A stretch of 59,517 nucleotides of DNA, taken from NCBI GenBank assembly GCA_017440755.1, contig JAFSGP010000001.1, forward strand, positions 1 through 59,517, read 5' to 3'. Positions 25,622 through 34,759 of this stretch are shown here, piece after piece (positions within the stretch are counted from its first letter, which is position 1; the number at the start of each line of letters is the position of its first letter). Under the pieces are notes generated by a model, which did not search any database, was not told the DNA's origin, and saw nothing but the letters and a program-made list of their open reading frames with translations. The stretch comes from Clostridia bacterium. GTDB taxonomy: Bacteria > Bacillota > Clostridia > Oscillospirales > Acutalibacteraceae. Made by a program: the position numbers and the translations under genes.

Positions 25622-26422
25622 ATGATTTATTGCGGTTATCACACCCACTCCACCTTCTCCGACGGCAAAAGCACGCTGGAGGAGATGATACAGGCGGCTA
25701 TCGCGCGGGGGATGCCGGTTATCGGCATTTCCGACCACAGCGACTCCCCCTATCAGGACTACTGCCTGCGGCAGGCGGACTACCCTGCCTATTTGGCGGA
25801 GCTCGACCGCCTGCGACAGGTCTACGGGGACAAAATCACCATTCTGAAGGGCATCGAGCTGGATTCCCATTCCGACCCCGCCATTACGGCGCAGCTGGAT
25901 TATTTCCTTGGTTCGGTGCACGAATTGGTGTTTGAGGACCGCTTCTATGGCATCGACCACGCCGCCTCCCTCCAGATGGACTGCATTAACAACGAGCTGG
26001 GCGGGGACAAATTAGCGTTTGCGAAATGCTATTTTGATGAGCTGGTGTCCCATATTCAGCGCAACAAGCCCACCATCGTGGGGCATTTTGACGTCATCAC
26101 CAAGTTTAGCCTCATGGACGAGGAGGACCCCGCCTATCAGCGGGTCGCGCTGGACGCGCTGGAAAAGGTGGTGGCGGTGACCCCCGTTCTGGAGGTGAAC
26201 ACCGGCGCCATCTCCCGCAAGTGGCGGGACCGCCCCTATCCCGCCGATTTCATTCTGCGTGCCCTGCGGGAGATGGGGGGCAAGGTGATTCTGGGCGCCG
26301 ACACCCACGCCGCCGACACCATCGACTGCGCCTTCCCGCTGGCGGTGGACATCATCAACAAGGCGGGCTTTGACAGCCTGCTGACCCTGTGGCCCGACGG
26401 CTTTCGGGAGGAAAAACTGTAA
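25622..26422 (+). CDS. PHP-domain phosphatase, histidinol-phosphatase-like
   Basis: A 266-residue HisJ-type PHP protein: HTHSTFSDGKSTLEEMIQAA at the N-terminus, GISDHSD, KGIELDSHSD, GSVHEL, IVGHFDVITKF and LGADTHAADT provide the trinuclear metal ligands. HisJ-type enzymes hydrolyse histidinol phosphate in histidine synthesis. No other his genes are nearby, so a general phosphatase role remains possible. GGAGG precedes the ATG. It is unrelated in sequence layout to the PHP protein at 2883, which has a long N-terminal extension. Confidence 0.8.
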   Translation: MIYCGYHTHSTFSDGKSTLEEMIQAAIARGMPVIGISDHSDSPYQDYCLRQADYPAYLAELDRLRQVYGDKITILKGIELDSHSDPAITAQLDYFLGSVHELVFEDRFYGIDHAASLQMDCINNELGGDKLAFAKCYFDELVSHIQRNKPTIVGHFDVITKFSLMDEEDPAYQRVALDALEKVVAVTPVLEVNTGAISRKWRDRPYPADFILRALREMGGKVILGADTHAADTIDCAFPLAVDIINKAGFDSLLTLWPDGFREEKL

Positions 26423-26427
26423 TCTCC

Positions 26428-26466
26428 GAACCCCTTTCGGCTTTTGTCGAAAGGGGTTCCTTTTTC
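26428..26466 (+). terminator. Terminator after the PHP phosphatase gene
   Basis: A 12-bp stem (GAACCCCTTTCG / CGAAAGGGGTTC) followed by TTTTT. Confidence 0.9.
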
Positions 26467-26472
26467 TGCCAC

Positions 26473-26501
26473 TTGACTTTTTACTCTACAGGGACTATAA
26501 T
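26473..26501 (+). promoter_or_regulatory. Promoter of the polysaccharide operon
   Basis: TTGACT and TATAAT with a 17-base spacer, 65 bases before the flippase gene. Confidence 0.75.
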
Positions 26502-26565
26502 GGTTACAAAATTGTAACTTTTTAATTATGGGGTAATCCATACATATTTGAAAAGGTAAAAGCAA

Positions 26566-27987
26566 ATGGGTATTGATAATAGAAGAATTGATAATAAAAC
26601 GGTACTCAAGTCGGGGGTTTGGTACACCATATCCAACTTCCTGACCAAGGGCATTCTGTTCCTGTCCACCCCGATATTCACCCGTATGCTGGGGCAGGAG
26701 GGCTTCGGTGCATTTAACAACTTCTCCTCTTGGCTGAGCATTCTGATTATCGTGGTCACCCTGACGGTAGAGGCCACCCTCATGAGTGCCCGTCGGGACT
26801 ATGCGGACTGCATTGACAAGTACATATTCTCCGCCTTGGGGCTCAGTACGGCGTCCTGTTTGGTGTGGGCGGTGCTGTTTAACCTGTTTATGCCGCAGGT
26901 CAGCGCCTTTATGAACTTAAAGCCCTTGTATATCAACGTGATGCTGGTGTATCTGCTGTTTTACGCGGCGCTGCACCTGTTTCAGGCGCAGGAGGGCTTC
27001 CTCTTCCGCTACAAGGTGTCCGCCACCCTGAGCATGGTGTGCTCCATCGGCGCCTGTCTGCTGTCGGTGGCGATTATGCTGGTGGTGCCCGCCGAGGGCA
27101 AGCTGGACGCCCGTATCTACGGGCATATGCTCCCCACGATTCTGGTGGGCGCGGTGCTGTTTGTTATTCTGGCGCGTCGCGGACGGCGCGTGGATGTAAA
27201 GATGTGGCCCTACACCCTGAAGGTGTGCCTGCCCTTTGCGCCTCACCTGCTGTCCATGACGGTGCTCAACTCCACCGACCGCATTATGATTACCGCCATG
27301 CGGGGCGAGGTGGAGAACGCGCTGTACAGCGTGGCGTACAACGTGGCTATGGTGGTCACCCTGCTGCTCAACTCCCTCAACAGTGCCTACAGCCCGTGGT
27401 TGGCCCATCGGCTGATGGATGACGACTATGCCTCGGTCCGTAAGGTGGGTAAGTATTACATTTGCCTGTTCCTCGGTCTGGGACTGGGTCTGCTGCTGGT
27501 GGCACCCGAGGTGCTGCTGATTATGGGCGGACAGGACTACGTGGTGGCAAAGCCCATTATGATTCCCATCGCCATCGGCTGTATGTGTCAGGGCCTGTAC
27601 ACGATGTTCGTTAACATCGAGCAGTTTTACAAAAAGACGGTGGGTATGGCGGTGGCCAGTGCCACCGCGGCGGCGCTCAACTACGGGCTTAACCTGTGGC
27701 TTATCCCCAAGTTCGGCTACGTGGCGGCGGCGTACACCACCCTCATCGGGTACCTGTGGCTGTTGGCCATTCATATGCTGTTGGTGCGCCTGATTAAGAA
27801 GCACCACATTTACAGCTATAAGTTTGTGTTCGCCGCGGTGGCGTTTTTAGGTATACTGATTGTTGCGATGACCTTTATCTATCAGAGTGATGTGGTGCGG
27901 TATATCTGTCTGGCCGTCTACGTGGCGGCGCTGGGCTTCGCGGCTTGGCGATTCCGCGGGCAGATTCGCAGCTTCATCAAGAAATGA
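26566..27987 (+). CDS. Wzx-type polysaccharide flippase
   Basis: A 473-residue multi-span protein (about 14 hydrophobic segments) of the oligosaccharide flippase/MATE-like superfamily. SGVWYTISNFLTKGILFLST and FTRMLGQEGFGAFNNFSSW are typical of the N-terminal half. Such proteins flip undecaprenyl-linked repeat units to the outer face of the membrane for capsule assembly. The following gene encodes a polymerase-like protein and the next a sialyltransferase-like enzyme, so the three probably act together on a surface glycan. Confidence 0.88.
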   Translation: MGIDNRRIDNKTVLKSGVWYTISNFLTKGILFLSTPIFTRMLGQEGFGAFNNFSSWLSILIIVVTLTVEATLMSARRDYADCIDKYIFSALGLSTASCLVWAVLFNLFMPQVSAFMNLKPLYINVMLVYLLFYAALHLFQAQEGFLFRYKVSATLSMVCSIGACLLSVAIMLVVPAEGKLDARIYGHMLPTILVGAVLFVILARRGRRVDVKMWPYTLKVCLPFAPHLLSMTVLNSTDRIMITAMRGEVENALYSVAYNVAMVVTLLLNSLNSAYSPWLAHRLMDDDYASVRKVGKYYICLFLGLGLGLLLVAPEVLLIMGGQDYVVAKPIMIPIAIGCMCQGLYTMFVNIEQFYKKTVGMAVASATAAALNYGLNLWLIPKFGYVAAAYTTLIGYLWLLAIHMLLVRLIKKHHIYSYKFVFAAVAFLGILIVAMTFIYQSDVVRYICLAVYVAALGFAAWRFRGQIRSFIKK

Positions 27988-27998
27988 GAGGGAACCAA

Positions 27999-29498
27999 AT
28001 GAAACAACTCCTGAACAAAATACTGTCACCGCAGCTGTTTGCTGTTTGCTACCTACCGTGGCTGGCTATCAATATGACCTCGGTGGTCAACGTAATGGAT
28101 TTCACCCGCGTGGTGCTGATTGCCTTTGCGGTGTGGGCGGTGGCAATTTGCGTGAAGATGTATTTCTTCAGCGACAAAACGGCTTGGACCCATAAGGCGA
28201 TGCCGCTGCTGCTGCTGTTTTTGGCGGCGTGTCTGTTCTCGCAGGTGGTGCAGTTCGCCTACGGCGGCTTAGACGTTATCGGTAAGATGTGTTATTTCTC
28301 GTTGTGCATCTTGGTGCTGTACTCCCAGCATGGGAGCACCATTGAGGATTATAAAAAATCCTTCAGCGTGGTGGCCCGTGTGCTGGGCATCGTTATCGGT
28401 ATTATGATGGCGATTTGCGATTGGATGTTCCTCAACCTGTATCAGGGACGCATCACCATTCGCACCGGCAACGAGGTGTATCTGGGCTTCGCGGAGAACC
28501 GCCTGTACGGCATTTTCACCAGCCCCAATGTGGGCGCCACCTACGCGCTTATTCTCATTTGGTGCAGTATGCTGGTGTTTATGTGGGCAAAGGATATGCG
28601 CGCCAAATGGTTCTGGCGGGTTCTGTCGCTGGTGCAGATTGGTCTGGCAACGATGTTTGTTTCGGTGGCGCTGTCCCGCGGCGCCTACCTGTCCGGCGCG
28701 GTGATGGCGGGGGCATTCCTGCTGATGAAGGCGCCGCTGCTGAAGGACCCCTTTGTCCGCCTGTGGAAAAAGCTGATGCCCAACGGCATCAATCGCGCGG
28801 CGACGGTGGTGCTGAGTATCGTGGGCGTGGCTGCGGGTATACTGATTTGTGTATACGGTATTCAGGCAGTTAACAAGCTGTCGGTTAAGCTGATGGCGTG
28901 GAACCACGAGCAGAAGGTGGAGAGCAGTCAGGTGGAGGACACCACCGACAAGCAGGAGATTATTAACAACGCCATGCTGGGCTCCGACGGTCGCGTGGAG
29001 GCAAATCGGCAGGATATTGATATCACCAACAAGCGCGCTATCATCTGGACCAGCCACCTGTCCCTGCTCAAGGGGAAGCATTTGCTCATCGGTGTCAACC
29101 GCCCGTTGGCGTATCTGGAGAAGAACCCCGCCGTGGTGGAATCCCTGTCCACCGAGCAGCTGTTTAATATTAAGCGTGCGGGCGGCAATATGCATTGCGG
29201 CTATCTGCAGATGCTTGTCAACGGCGGTCTGCTGGCGTTTATTCCCATGATGGTCTTCTTGGTGTGGTGTTTGGTGCTGACGGTGCGCTTCCTCATCAAG
29301 CTGTTTAAGGGCAAGACGGATTTGGCAGACCCCCACTATCAGATGTTCAGTTGGACGATGCCGATGGTGCTGGCCATACTGGCAAACAACGTATTTGAGA
29401 CCAACTTTGTGCTTATGGGTGCGAATTTCTTCCAGGCATTCTTCTGGTTTGTGGCAGGAGCGTGCGTACTGAGTATGCGTGAAGGAGTTAAGAAATAA
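27999..29498 (+). CDS. O-antigen ligase/polymerase-like membrane protein
   Basis: A 499-residue protein with about 10-12 membrane spans and one large extracytoplasmic loop (about residues 290-400), the plan of Wzy polymerases and WaaL-type ligases (PF04932-like). LYGIFTSPNVGATYALILIW and LALSRGAY-like segments lie in the conserved half. It would polymerise or attach glycan units outside the membrane. It starts 11 bases after the flippase gene and two bases before the next one. Sequence does not decide between polymerase and ligase. Confidence 0.7.
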   Translation: MKQLLNKILSPQLFAVCYLPWLAINMTSVVNVMDFTRVVLIAFAVWAVAICVKMYFFSDKTAWTHKAMPLLLLFLAACLFSQVVQFAYGGLDVIGKMCYFSLCILVLYSQHGSTIEDYKKSFSVVARVLGIVIGIMMAICDWMFLNLYQGRITIRTGNEVYLGFAENRLYGIFTSPNVGATYALILIWCSMLVFMWAKDMRAKWFWRVLSLVQIGLATMFVSVALSRGAYLSGAVMAGAFLLMKAPLLKDPFVRLWKKLMPNGINRAATVVLSIVGVAAGILICVYGIQAVNKLSVKLMAWNHEQKVESSQVEDTTDKQEIINNAMLGSDGRVEANRQDIDITNKRAIIWTSHLSLLKGKHLLIGVNRPLAYLEKNPAVVESLSTEQLFNIKRAGGNMHCGYLQMLVNGGLLAFIPMMVFLVWCLVLTVRFLIKLFKGKTDLADPHYQMFSWTMPMVLAILANNVFETNFVLMGANFFQAFFWFVAGACVLSMREGVKK

Positions 29499-29499
29499 G

Positions 29500-30579
29500 A
29501 TGGTAGGATATTTTTGTGCTACCCCCTTTCACATCACCGCGGCGATTACGATGCAGAGCGAGATGTTCGCTGACGAGCCTGCCACGCTGGTGGTTTTGGA
29601 CCATTTCAACGTGGACGAGGCGTTGCTGGAGCGAATACGCGCCACCGGCATTTTTGCCGAGGTGCTGTTGTACGACAACCGCTATCGCACGAAGTTGGAT
29701 AATGCCAAGCGGCTGTTGCGCACCTTTTTCCCCAACCGCTTGATGCGGGATTTGGCGAATACCACCGCCTTTTCCCACTTTGTTTGCTTTGCCCTCAACT
29801 TCATCGACCTGACCTATATGGTCAAGCGGTATGAAAAGCGGGGTATCGATTGCGAGTTTTCCTTCGGTGACGACGGCGTGGGCACCTATATCCGCCCCGG
29901 CATTTACAAGCCGAAGCCGTTGGCGCGCCGCCTGCTGCGGCTGGTGGGTCGTTTGTCTTTGGTGGAGCGGGTGAGCCGCGTATACACCTACAAGCCGGAG
30001 TTTATGGTGGCGAATCGGGAATACGATGTCTATCCTATCGTGCAGAGTGAGCGAGCCTGTGCGAAGCGCCGCGAGGCGGTGCACACCATCTGGCCCGTGG
30101 GGGACGACGTGGATATCGACGGCAAGATTTTGTACTTCGAGCAGCCCCACGAGTGCGGCGAAGGCTGTGAGGAGCTGCGCATCGAGCAGGAGTCCCTGCG
30201 TCTGGCGGTGGACAAGCTGGCTACCGAAGGGGTTATCAAGATGCACCCCCGTTCTACGGCGGAGCCCCAGTGGAGCGAGTTCACCATTCTCAAGGCGAAG
30301 ATGCCTTACGAGGTGATGCTGCTGCAAAAGCAGTGCAACCCCAAGCTGATGATGACGGTCAGCTCTACGGCGCTGTTTTCCACCTACCTGTTTGATGACC
30401 TGCCGGCAGCAACCTGTCCGGCGGTGCTGCTGTATCACCTGATGCCGCAGAAGCCCGGCTCGCTGGCGGGTATGCTGGACGAATTGTGCGATACCATCAA
30501 CGGCGCGCAGGAGACCCCCTGCATTCACAACGTGGCGGACCAAGCGGCGCTTGTTCAACTAGTAGAGGAAATAAAATAA
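29500..30579 (+). CDS. Sialyltransferase-like glycosyltransferase (GT-B)
   Basis: A 359-residue protein with the three short motifs shared by bacterial GT-B sialyltransferases (GT52/GT38/GT80): acidic motif SFGDDG (Asp124-Gly126), HP motif KMHPRS (His249-Pro250) and a Ser/Thr pair VSSTALF (288-290). The N-terminus MVGYFCATPFHI also fits the GT52-type beginning. It would use a CMP-activated nonulosonic acid. Genes for a NeuB-like synthase and an SpsF-like cytidylyltransferase nearby support this. Its exact family and linkage are not established. Confidence 0.65.
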   Translation: MVGYFCATPFHITAAITMQSEMFADEPATLVVLDHFNVDEALLERIRATGIFAEVLLYDNRYRTKLDNAKRLLRTFFPNRLMRDLANTTAFSHFVCFALNFIDLTYMVKRYEKRGIDCEFSFGDDGVGTYIRPGIYKPKPLARRLLRLVGRLSLVERVSRVYTYKPEFMVANREYDVYPIVQSERACAKRREAVHTIWPVGDDVDIDGKILYFEQPHECGEGCEELRIEQESLRLAVDKLATEGVIKMHPRSTAEPQWSEFTILKAKMPYEVMLLQKQCNPKLMMTVSSTALFSTYLFDDLPAATCPAVLLYHLMPQKPGSLAGMLDELCDTINGAQETPCIHNVADQAALVQLVEEIK

Positions 30580-30583
30580 GCAA

Positions 30584-30615
30584 AACGGCGGACGCGATGC
30601 GTTCGCCGTTATTTG
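30584..30615 (+). terminator. Terminator of the flippase operon
   Basis: A 12-bp stem with one mismatch (30584-30595/30599-30610) right after the glycosyltransferase stop codon. Only a weak T-rich stretch follows. Confidence 0.6.
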
Positions 30616-30656
30616 CACCTATATGAAAAAATTACCATTGTCTTAGAAAAACAATA

Positions 30657-30685
30657 TTGTCAACCCATGGGGAAAATGATACAAT
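30657..30685 (+). promoter_or_regulatory. Promoter of the second AraC-type gene
   Basis: TTGTCA and TACAAT with a 17-base spacer, 35 bases before the GTG start. Confidence 0.65.
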
Positions 30686-30720
30686 GAAAACAATAAACTG
30701 CCGAAAAGGAGGTGAGCCGC

Positions 30721-31926
30721 GTGCCGCAAATGCAAAATCGAACCCACGAGTATGCCGTTGAAAATTTCATTCGCTTTTTGGTGGACGGAAAACGGGAAAC
30801 CACCGTTAAGGAAATCGAAAGCCGTAAGAAAGTTTTGGGATTAGACTGGCTGACAGGTCCCTTTGCGGTGGTGCAGGTGGCTACCGACTACGCGGCGGTC
30901 CCTCACGAGGAGCGGGACGCCGCTCTGCTGGCCTATGAGGAGCAGGTGGTGCGAGCCTTGCGGGCGATTCCCGCCGCTCACTACGTATATACAAACAGCT
31001 ACAACAACGTGGTGGTGCTGTTTGCGTTCGGCGGCAAGCCCATGACGGTGGAGGAGATGAACGCCTGCTTTATTGACCTGCACCGCCAGATGGTCAGTCG
31101 TTTCGGCATGGACGGCTTTATCGGCATCGGCAACGTGGTGGATACCTATCAGGACATTGCCCTGTCTGCCGCAACCGCGGCGGAAATGCTGGGCTTTAAG
31201 TTCCAGTATGCGGAGAGCGGCGTGGTGAACAGCGCCACCATCGTGCAGTTTCAGTACAACATGGGCTTGGGCAACGGCATCGAGTTTGACCGCGTAACGG
31301 GCGCTTTCCGCGACGGCAACCTGAGCAAAATGGAACAGCGTTTGATTGAGTTGGCGGAGACCATCCGCCGCCGTCCCAATGTGTCCGGCACCAGTATTCG
31401 CCGCAGTATGGTAGAGGTGGCGGTGCACGTGCTGCACTTGGCCTCCAACGCGGGGGTGGACGTGGAGCAGGCGCTGGACGGCGCCGACCCCTATCGCTGG
31501 ATTATGCGGCAGAACCACACCGAGGTGATTATCGCCTGGATACTGAAGCTCAGCGCCCGTCTGCTGGCGCAGATGAAGGAGCGACGGGAAAACGGGCAGA
31601 AGGACGTTATCCGCCAGATGATACAGTACATAGACGAAAACCTATCCAAAACGGATATCAGTCTGGACCGTATCGGACAGGCGGTGGGGCTGTCCCGTAC
31701 CTATTGCAGCCAGCTATTCAAAAAGGAAGAGGGTATGGGCATCAGCGCCTATATCACGGGGCAACGCGTGCTCCGCGCCCAGCAGTTGCTGCGGGACACC
31801 GACCTGTCGGTGGCGGAGATATCCCGCCAGACGGGCTTTTCCTCCCACGGCTATTTCGGGCAGGTGTTCCGTCGGGTGACGGGGCAGACGCCGCAGGAAT
31901 ATCGCCGTAGCTCCCGTAAAGCGTAA
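30721..31926 (+). CDS. AraC-family regulator with large N-terminal domain
   Basis: A 401-residue regulator. The last 100 residues hold two helix-turn-helix units (ISLDRIGQAVGLSRTYCSQL and LSVAEISRQTGFSSHGYFGQ, then TGQTPQEYRR). The first 300 residues lack a receiver domain; they resemble the middle region of YesN-type response regulators (SFGG-like AFGGKPMT, then IGIGNVVDTYQD). The GTG at 30721 is chosen because AGGAGG lies eight bases upstream; an earlier GTG overlaps that site. Lying between surface-glycan genes, it may control them, but the signal is unknown. Confidence 0.8.
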   Translation: MPQMQNRTHEYAVENFIRFLVDGKRETTVKEIESRKKVLGLDWLTGPFAVVQVATDYAAVPHEERDAALLAYEEQVVRALRAIPAAHYVYTNSYNNVVVLFAFGGKPMTVEEMNACFIDLHRQMVSRFGMDGFIGIGNVVDTYQDIALSAATAAEMLGFKFQYAESGVVNSATIVQFQYNMGLGNGIEFDRVTGAFRDGNLSKMEQRLIELAETIRRRPNVSGTSIRRSMVEVAVHVLHLASNAGVDVEQALDGADPYRWIMRQNHTEVIIAWILKLSARLLAQMKERRENGQKDVIRQMIQYIDENLSKTDISLDRIGQAVGLSRTYCSQLFKKEEGMGISAYITGQRVLRAQQLLRDTDLSVAEISRQTGFSSHGYFGQVFRRVTGQTPQEYRRSSRKA

Positions 31927-31933
31927 TTAAGGC

Positions 31934-31962
31934 TTGCACTGGGTGGGGAAATCTGCTATAAT
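31934..31962 (+). promoter_or_regulatory. Promoter of the SpsF-like gene
   Basis: TTGCAC and TATAAT with a 17-base spacer. Confidence 0.75.
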
Positions 31963-32004
31963 TCTCCTGTACCCAATGAAAGACGTGAAAAGAGGCTATT
32001 AAAG

Positions 32005-32730
32005 ATGAAAAACATTTGTATTATACAGGCACGCTTGGGCTCTGACCGCCTGCCCGGTAAGGTGATGCAGCCTATCGGCGACGGCAAGAGCATCGTGGAG
32101 ATGGCGTATGCCCGTCTGTGTGCCGCCCGCTATATCGATAAAGTGGTGGTGGCGATCCCCGAGGGGGAGAAGGACGACGAGCTGGCCGCCTTCTTGGACA
32201 GCAAGAACATTCCTTACCTGCGTGGCAGCGAGGACGATGTGCTGGGTCGGTTCTGCACCGCCTTGGGTGACGAGGAGTGGGACAACGTCATTCGCGCCAC
32301 CTCCGACAACCCCTTTGTCAGCACCTATATTGCGGACGCGATGGTGCTCAGCCACGTGCTCAGCGGCTCGGACTATACCTCCGCGGGGGACGCTATCATC
32401 GGCACCTCGGTGGAGGTGGCAAAGGTGGACAAGCTGCGGGAGCTGAACAAGCGCACCGACCTGCAGGGCTATCATCGGGAGCACGTGACCTTCTATTTCC
32501 GTGAGCACCCCGAGACCTACCACCTCAACACAATGCCTGTAGCCACCTGCAAGGGGCTTAAGGGCAAGATTCGTCTGACGGTGGATACCGTGCAGGATTA
32601 TGAAGTGGCTTGTGCCGTGTATGCCGCCATCGGTCGTCCCGATTTGGACATTCCCGACGTGCTGGCGCTGTATGCGGAGCGACCCGACATCTTCCTCGGC
32701 AACAAGGACGTTGTGCAGAAAGTACGATAA
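32005..32730 (+). CDS. SpsF-like cytidylyltransferase family protein
   Basis: A 241-residue nucleotidyltransferase of the CMP-acylneuraminate/CMP-KDO cytidylyltransferase superfamily (PF02348). IIQARLGSDRLPGKVM is the nucleotide-binding signature, TSDNPFVS the metal-binding loop, and RLTVDTVQDYEV the C-terminal conserved strand. It most resembles SpsF, encoded beside SpsE in spore-coat polysaccharide loci. It probably activates a sugar acid with CTP for surface glycans. With the NeuB-like synthase 2 kb on, it suggests nonulosonic acid synthesis, although other enzymes of that pathway are not in the window. Confidence 0.75.
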   Translation: MKNICIIQARLGSDRLPGKVMQPIGDGKSIVEMAYARLCAARYIDKVVVAIPEGEKDDELAAFLDSKNIPYLRGSEDDVLGRFCTALGDEEWDNVIRATSDNPFVSTYIADAMVLSHVLSGSDYTSAGDAIIGTSVEVAKVDKLRELNKRTDLQGYHREHVTFYFREHPETYHLNTMPVATCKGLKGKIRLTVDTVQDYEVACAVYAAIGRPDLDIPDVLALYAERPDIFLGNKDVVQKVR

Positions 32731-32745
32731 CAGGCAAAAGAAATG

Positions 32746-32783
32746 AGCGGAGGCACCTCGAAAAGAGGTGCCTCCGCTTTTAC
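32746..32783 (+). terminator. Terminator after the SpsF-like gene
   Basis: A perfect 14-bp stem (32746-32759/32765-32778) followed by TTT, between convergent genes. Confidence 0.8.
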
Positions 32784-32797
32784 TTAACGTGCGTTGT

Positions 32798-34468
32798 TTA
32801 GTTTTCTTTTTGCGAACCGATGGGGTTGACGATACTGAAGCCTACGTTAACCAGATGGTCCGCCACACGCTCTAAGCCCGCAATGGTAGAAGAATAATAG
32901 GGGCTGACCTCCATATGGCAGTCGCCTTCCGCCAGACGGGCGAAGTGACCGGCGGTCAGGGCTTTCTTCATACCGTCTACCTCCTCTTCCAGCGCAGCCA
33001 GTTCGGGCAGATCGGCGTGGTTCAGGTTGTCAAAGGCGTCCTTGGAGATGGCAAGCATCTGCATAACCTTATCGCACATTTTCTTGATATCTGCTTGTCC
33101 GTTGTCGGAGAATGCGATCTTCTTCGTCGCCATTGCTGCCGCGATCTCATAGAAGTTCTCGGCGTGGTCGCCCACACGCTCCAGGTCGTTGAGCACGTGG
33201 AAATAAGAACCGATAATCTGTTCATCGCTTTGCTCCACCGCAGCGGACAGCTTGATGAGGAATTTGGTCAATGCCCCGTTGGTGAAGTCGATGACCGCCT
33301 CGTTGGCAACGATGGTGTCCGCCTTTACCAAATCCTTGGTCTGTAGCGCATCAAAGGACAGCGAAACGTTTTCCTCCACCAGAGAGAACATATAGTCCAT
33401 CTCTTTTTTTACCTGCATCAGTGCCACGGACGGCATAGCCAGCAGGCGGTCGTCCACGTGCTTGAGCGAAAGTTCGGTTTCGTCCGTTTTCTTATCCTTT
33501 ATCACACGGCAGGAATACTTGACGAGCTGGGACACGAAGGGCAACAGCACGCAGGTAGTAACGACGTTAAAAATGACGTGGAACAGGGATACCCGCATCT
33601 GCAACGACATAGAATCCTTGCCGGGGAATATAGAAACCAGCAGGTTGATCATCGGCTCGTGGAATATCCATACAATAGCGGTAAAGATCACTGTTCCGAT
33701 AACGTTAAAGGTGAAATGAATCAGCGCCACCCGCTTGGAGTTGGCGTTGGCACCCATTGATGCCAGCAGCGCCGTCACACAGGTGCCGATGTTTGCGCCG
33801 AGTATGATGAACAGCGCAAGGTCGAGATCCAGCACACCGGTGCCCACCATCGTGATCACCACGCCGGTGGCTGCCGAAGAGCTTTGGATCAGCGCGGTAA
33901 AGATCACGCCGACCAGAATGAGCAGCAGCGGGAAGTCAATGACGCTGAAAATATTCTGGAACATCGTCTCCACCATAGGATTGCCGAAGGCCTGCTCGCT
34001 GCTCATCACGTTCAGACCCACAAAGATGAGACCCAAGCCGCTGCAAAGTAACCCGGCAATCTTGATCTTCTCACTCTTGAAAAAGCCCATCATAACGCCC
34101 GCAAAAGCGAAAAGGTACATCAGCATATCGAAGTAATCGTTTTTCAGAGCCACCAGCACGCCGGTTATGGTGGTACCGATGTTGGCACCCATAATGATCG
34201 GCGTAGCCTGCATAAGGGTCATAACGCCTGCGTTTACCAAGCCGATGACCATAACGGAGGTGGCGGAAGAGCTTTGAATGATAGCGGTCACGCCCGCACC
34301 GATACTAACGCCCGAAAAACGGTTGTTGCTGATGCGACCAAGCATACGCTTCATTCCTTCGCCGGCGGTTTTTTCCAGAGCTTCGCTCATGAAGTTCATA
34401 CCGACGATAAAAACGCCTACGCCCGCAAGCAGCCAGATAAGACTTTGTAACAACTGCATAATTTCCAT
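32798..34468 (-). CDS. Na/Pi cotransporter with PhoU-like domain
   Basis: A 556-residue protein. The first 310 residues contain two inverted repeats of the NptA/SLC34 fold with the hallmark QSSSATSVMVIGLVNAG and QSSSAATGVVITMVG segments. The last 200 residues form a PhoU-like helical domain (LERVGDHAENFYEI and a second YSSTIAGLERVADHLVNV). It should import phosphate with sodium, with the cytoplasmic tail regulating it. The start at 34468 follows AAAGGAGA; a longer N-terminal reading lacks a ribosome site. Confidence 0.9.
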   Translation of the reverse strand: MEIMQLLQSLIWLLAGVGVFIVGMNFMSEALEKTAGEGMKRMLGRISNNRFSGVSIGAGVTAIIQSSSATSVMVIGLVNAGVMTLMQATPIIMGANIGTTITGVLVALKNDYFDMLMYLFAFAGVMMGFFKSEKIKIAGLLCSGLGLIFVGLNVMSSEQAFGNPMVETMFQNIFSVIDFPLLLILVGVIFTALIQSSSAATGVVITMVGTGVLDLDLALFIILGANIGTCVTALLASMGANANSKRVALIHFTFNVIGTVIFTAIVWIFHEPMINLLVSIFPGKDSMSLQMRVSLFHVIFNVVTTCVLLPFVSQLVKYSCRVIKDKKTDETELSLKHVDDRLLAMPSVALMQVKKEMDYMFSLVEENVSLSFDALQTKDLVKADTIVANEAVIDFTNGALTKFLIKLSAAVEQSDEQIIGSYFHVLNDLERVGDHAENFYEIAAAMATKKIAFSDNGQADIKKMCDKVMQMLAISKDAFDNLNHADLPELAALEEEVDGMKKALTAGHFARLAEGDCHMEVSPYYSSTIAGLERVADHLVNVGFSIVNPIGSQKEN

Positions 34469-34663
34469 AAATATAGGCTTCTCCTTTCCATGGGGCGATA
34501 TAAAATCCGAATTCACCCCATTATGTTAAAAATATCACAATCTTCCGCCTTTGTCAATCTTTTTCAACAAGGCTCATCGGTATTTTGTGCAGGAGAAGGA
34601 CCTTCCATACCGTAAAAGAGCCGAGCAACCGTAACATTTCTACATTTTCGCAAAAAAACTACA

Positions 34664-34692
34664 TTGTAACGAAGGGGCGTTCTTGCTACAAT
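34664..34692 (+). promoter_or_regulatory. Promoter of the NeuB/SpsE-like gene
   Basis: TTGTAA and TACAAT with a 17-base spacer, 67 bases before the start codon. Confidence 0.65.
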
Positions 34693-34759
34693 CATGGTGT
34701 TAGAATAATTTACCACACAAAAAATGTAAGGGTATCAACCCGGAAAAGGAGACACCATT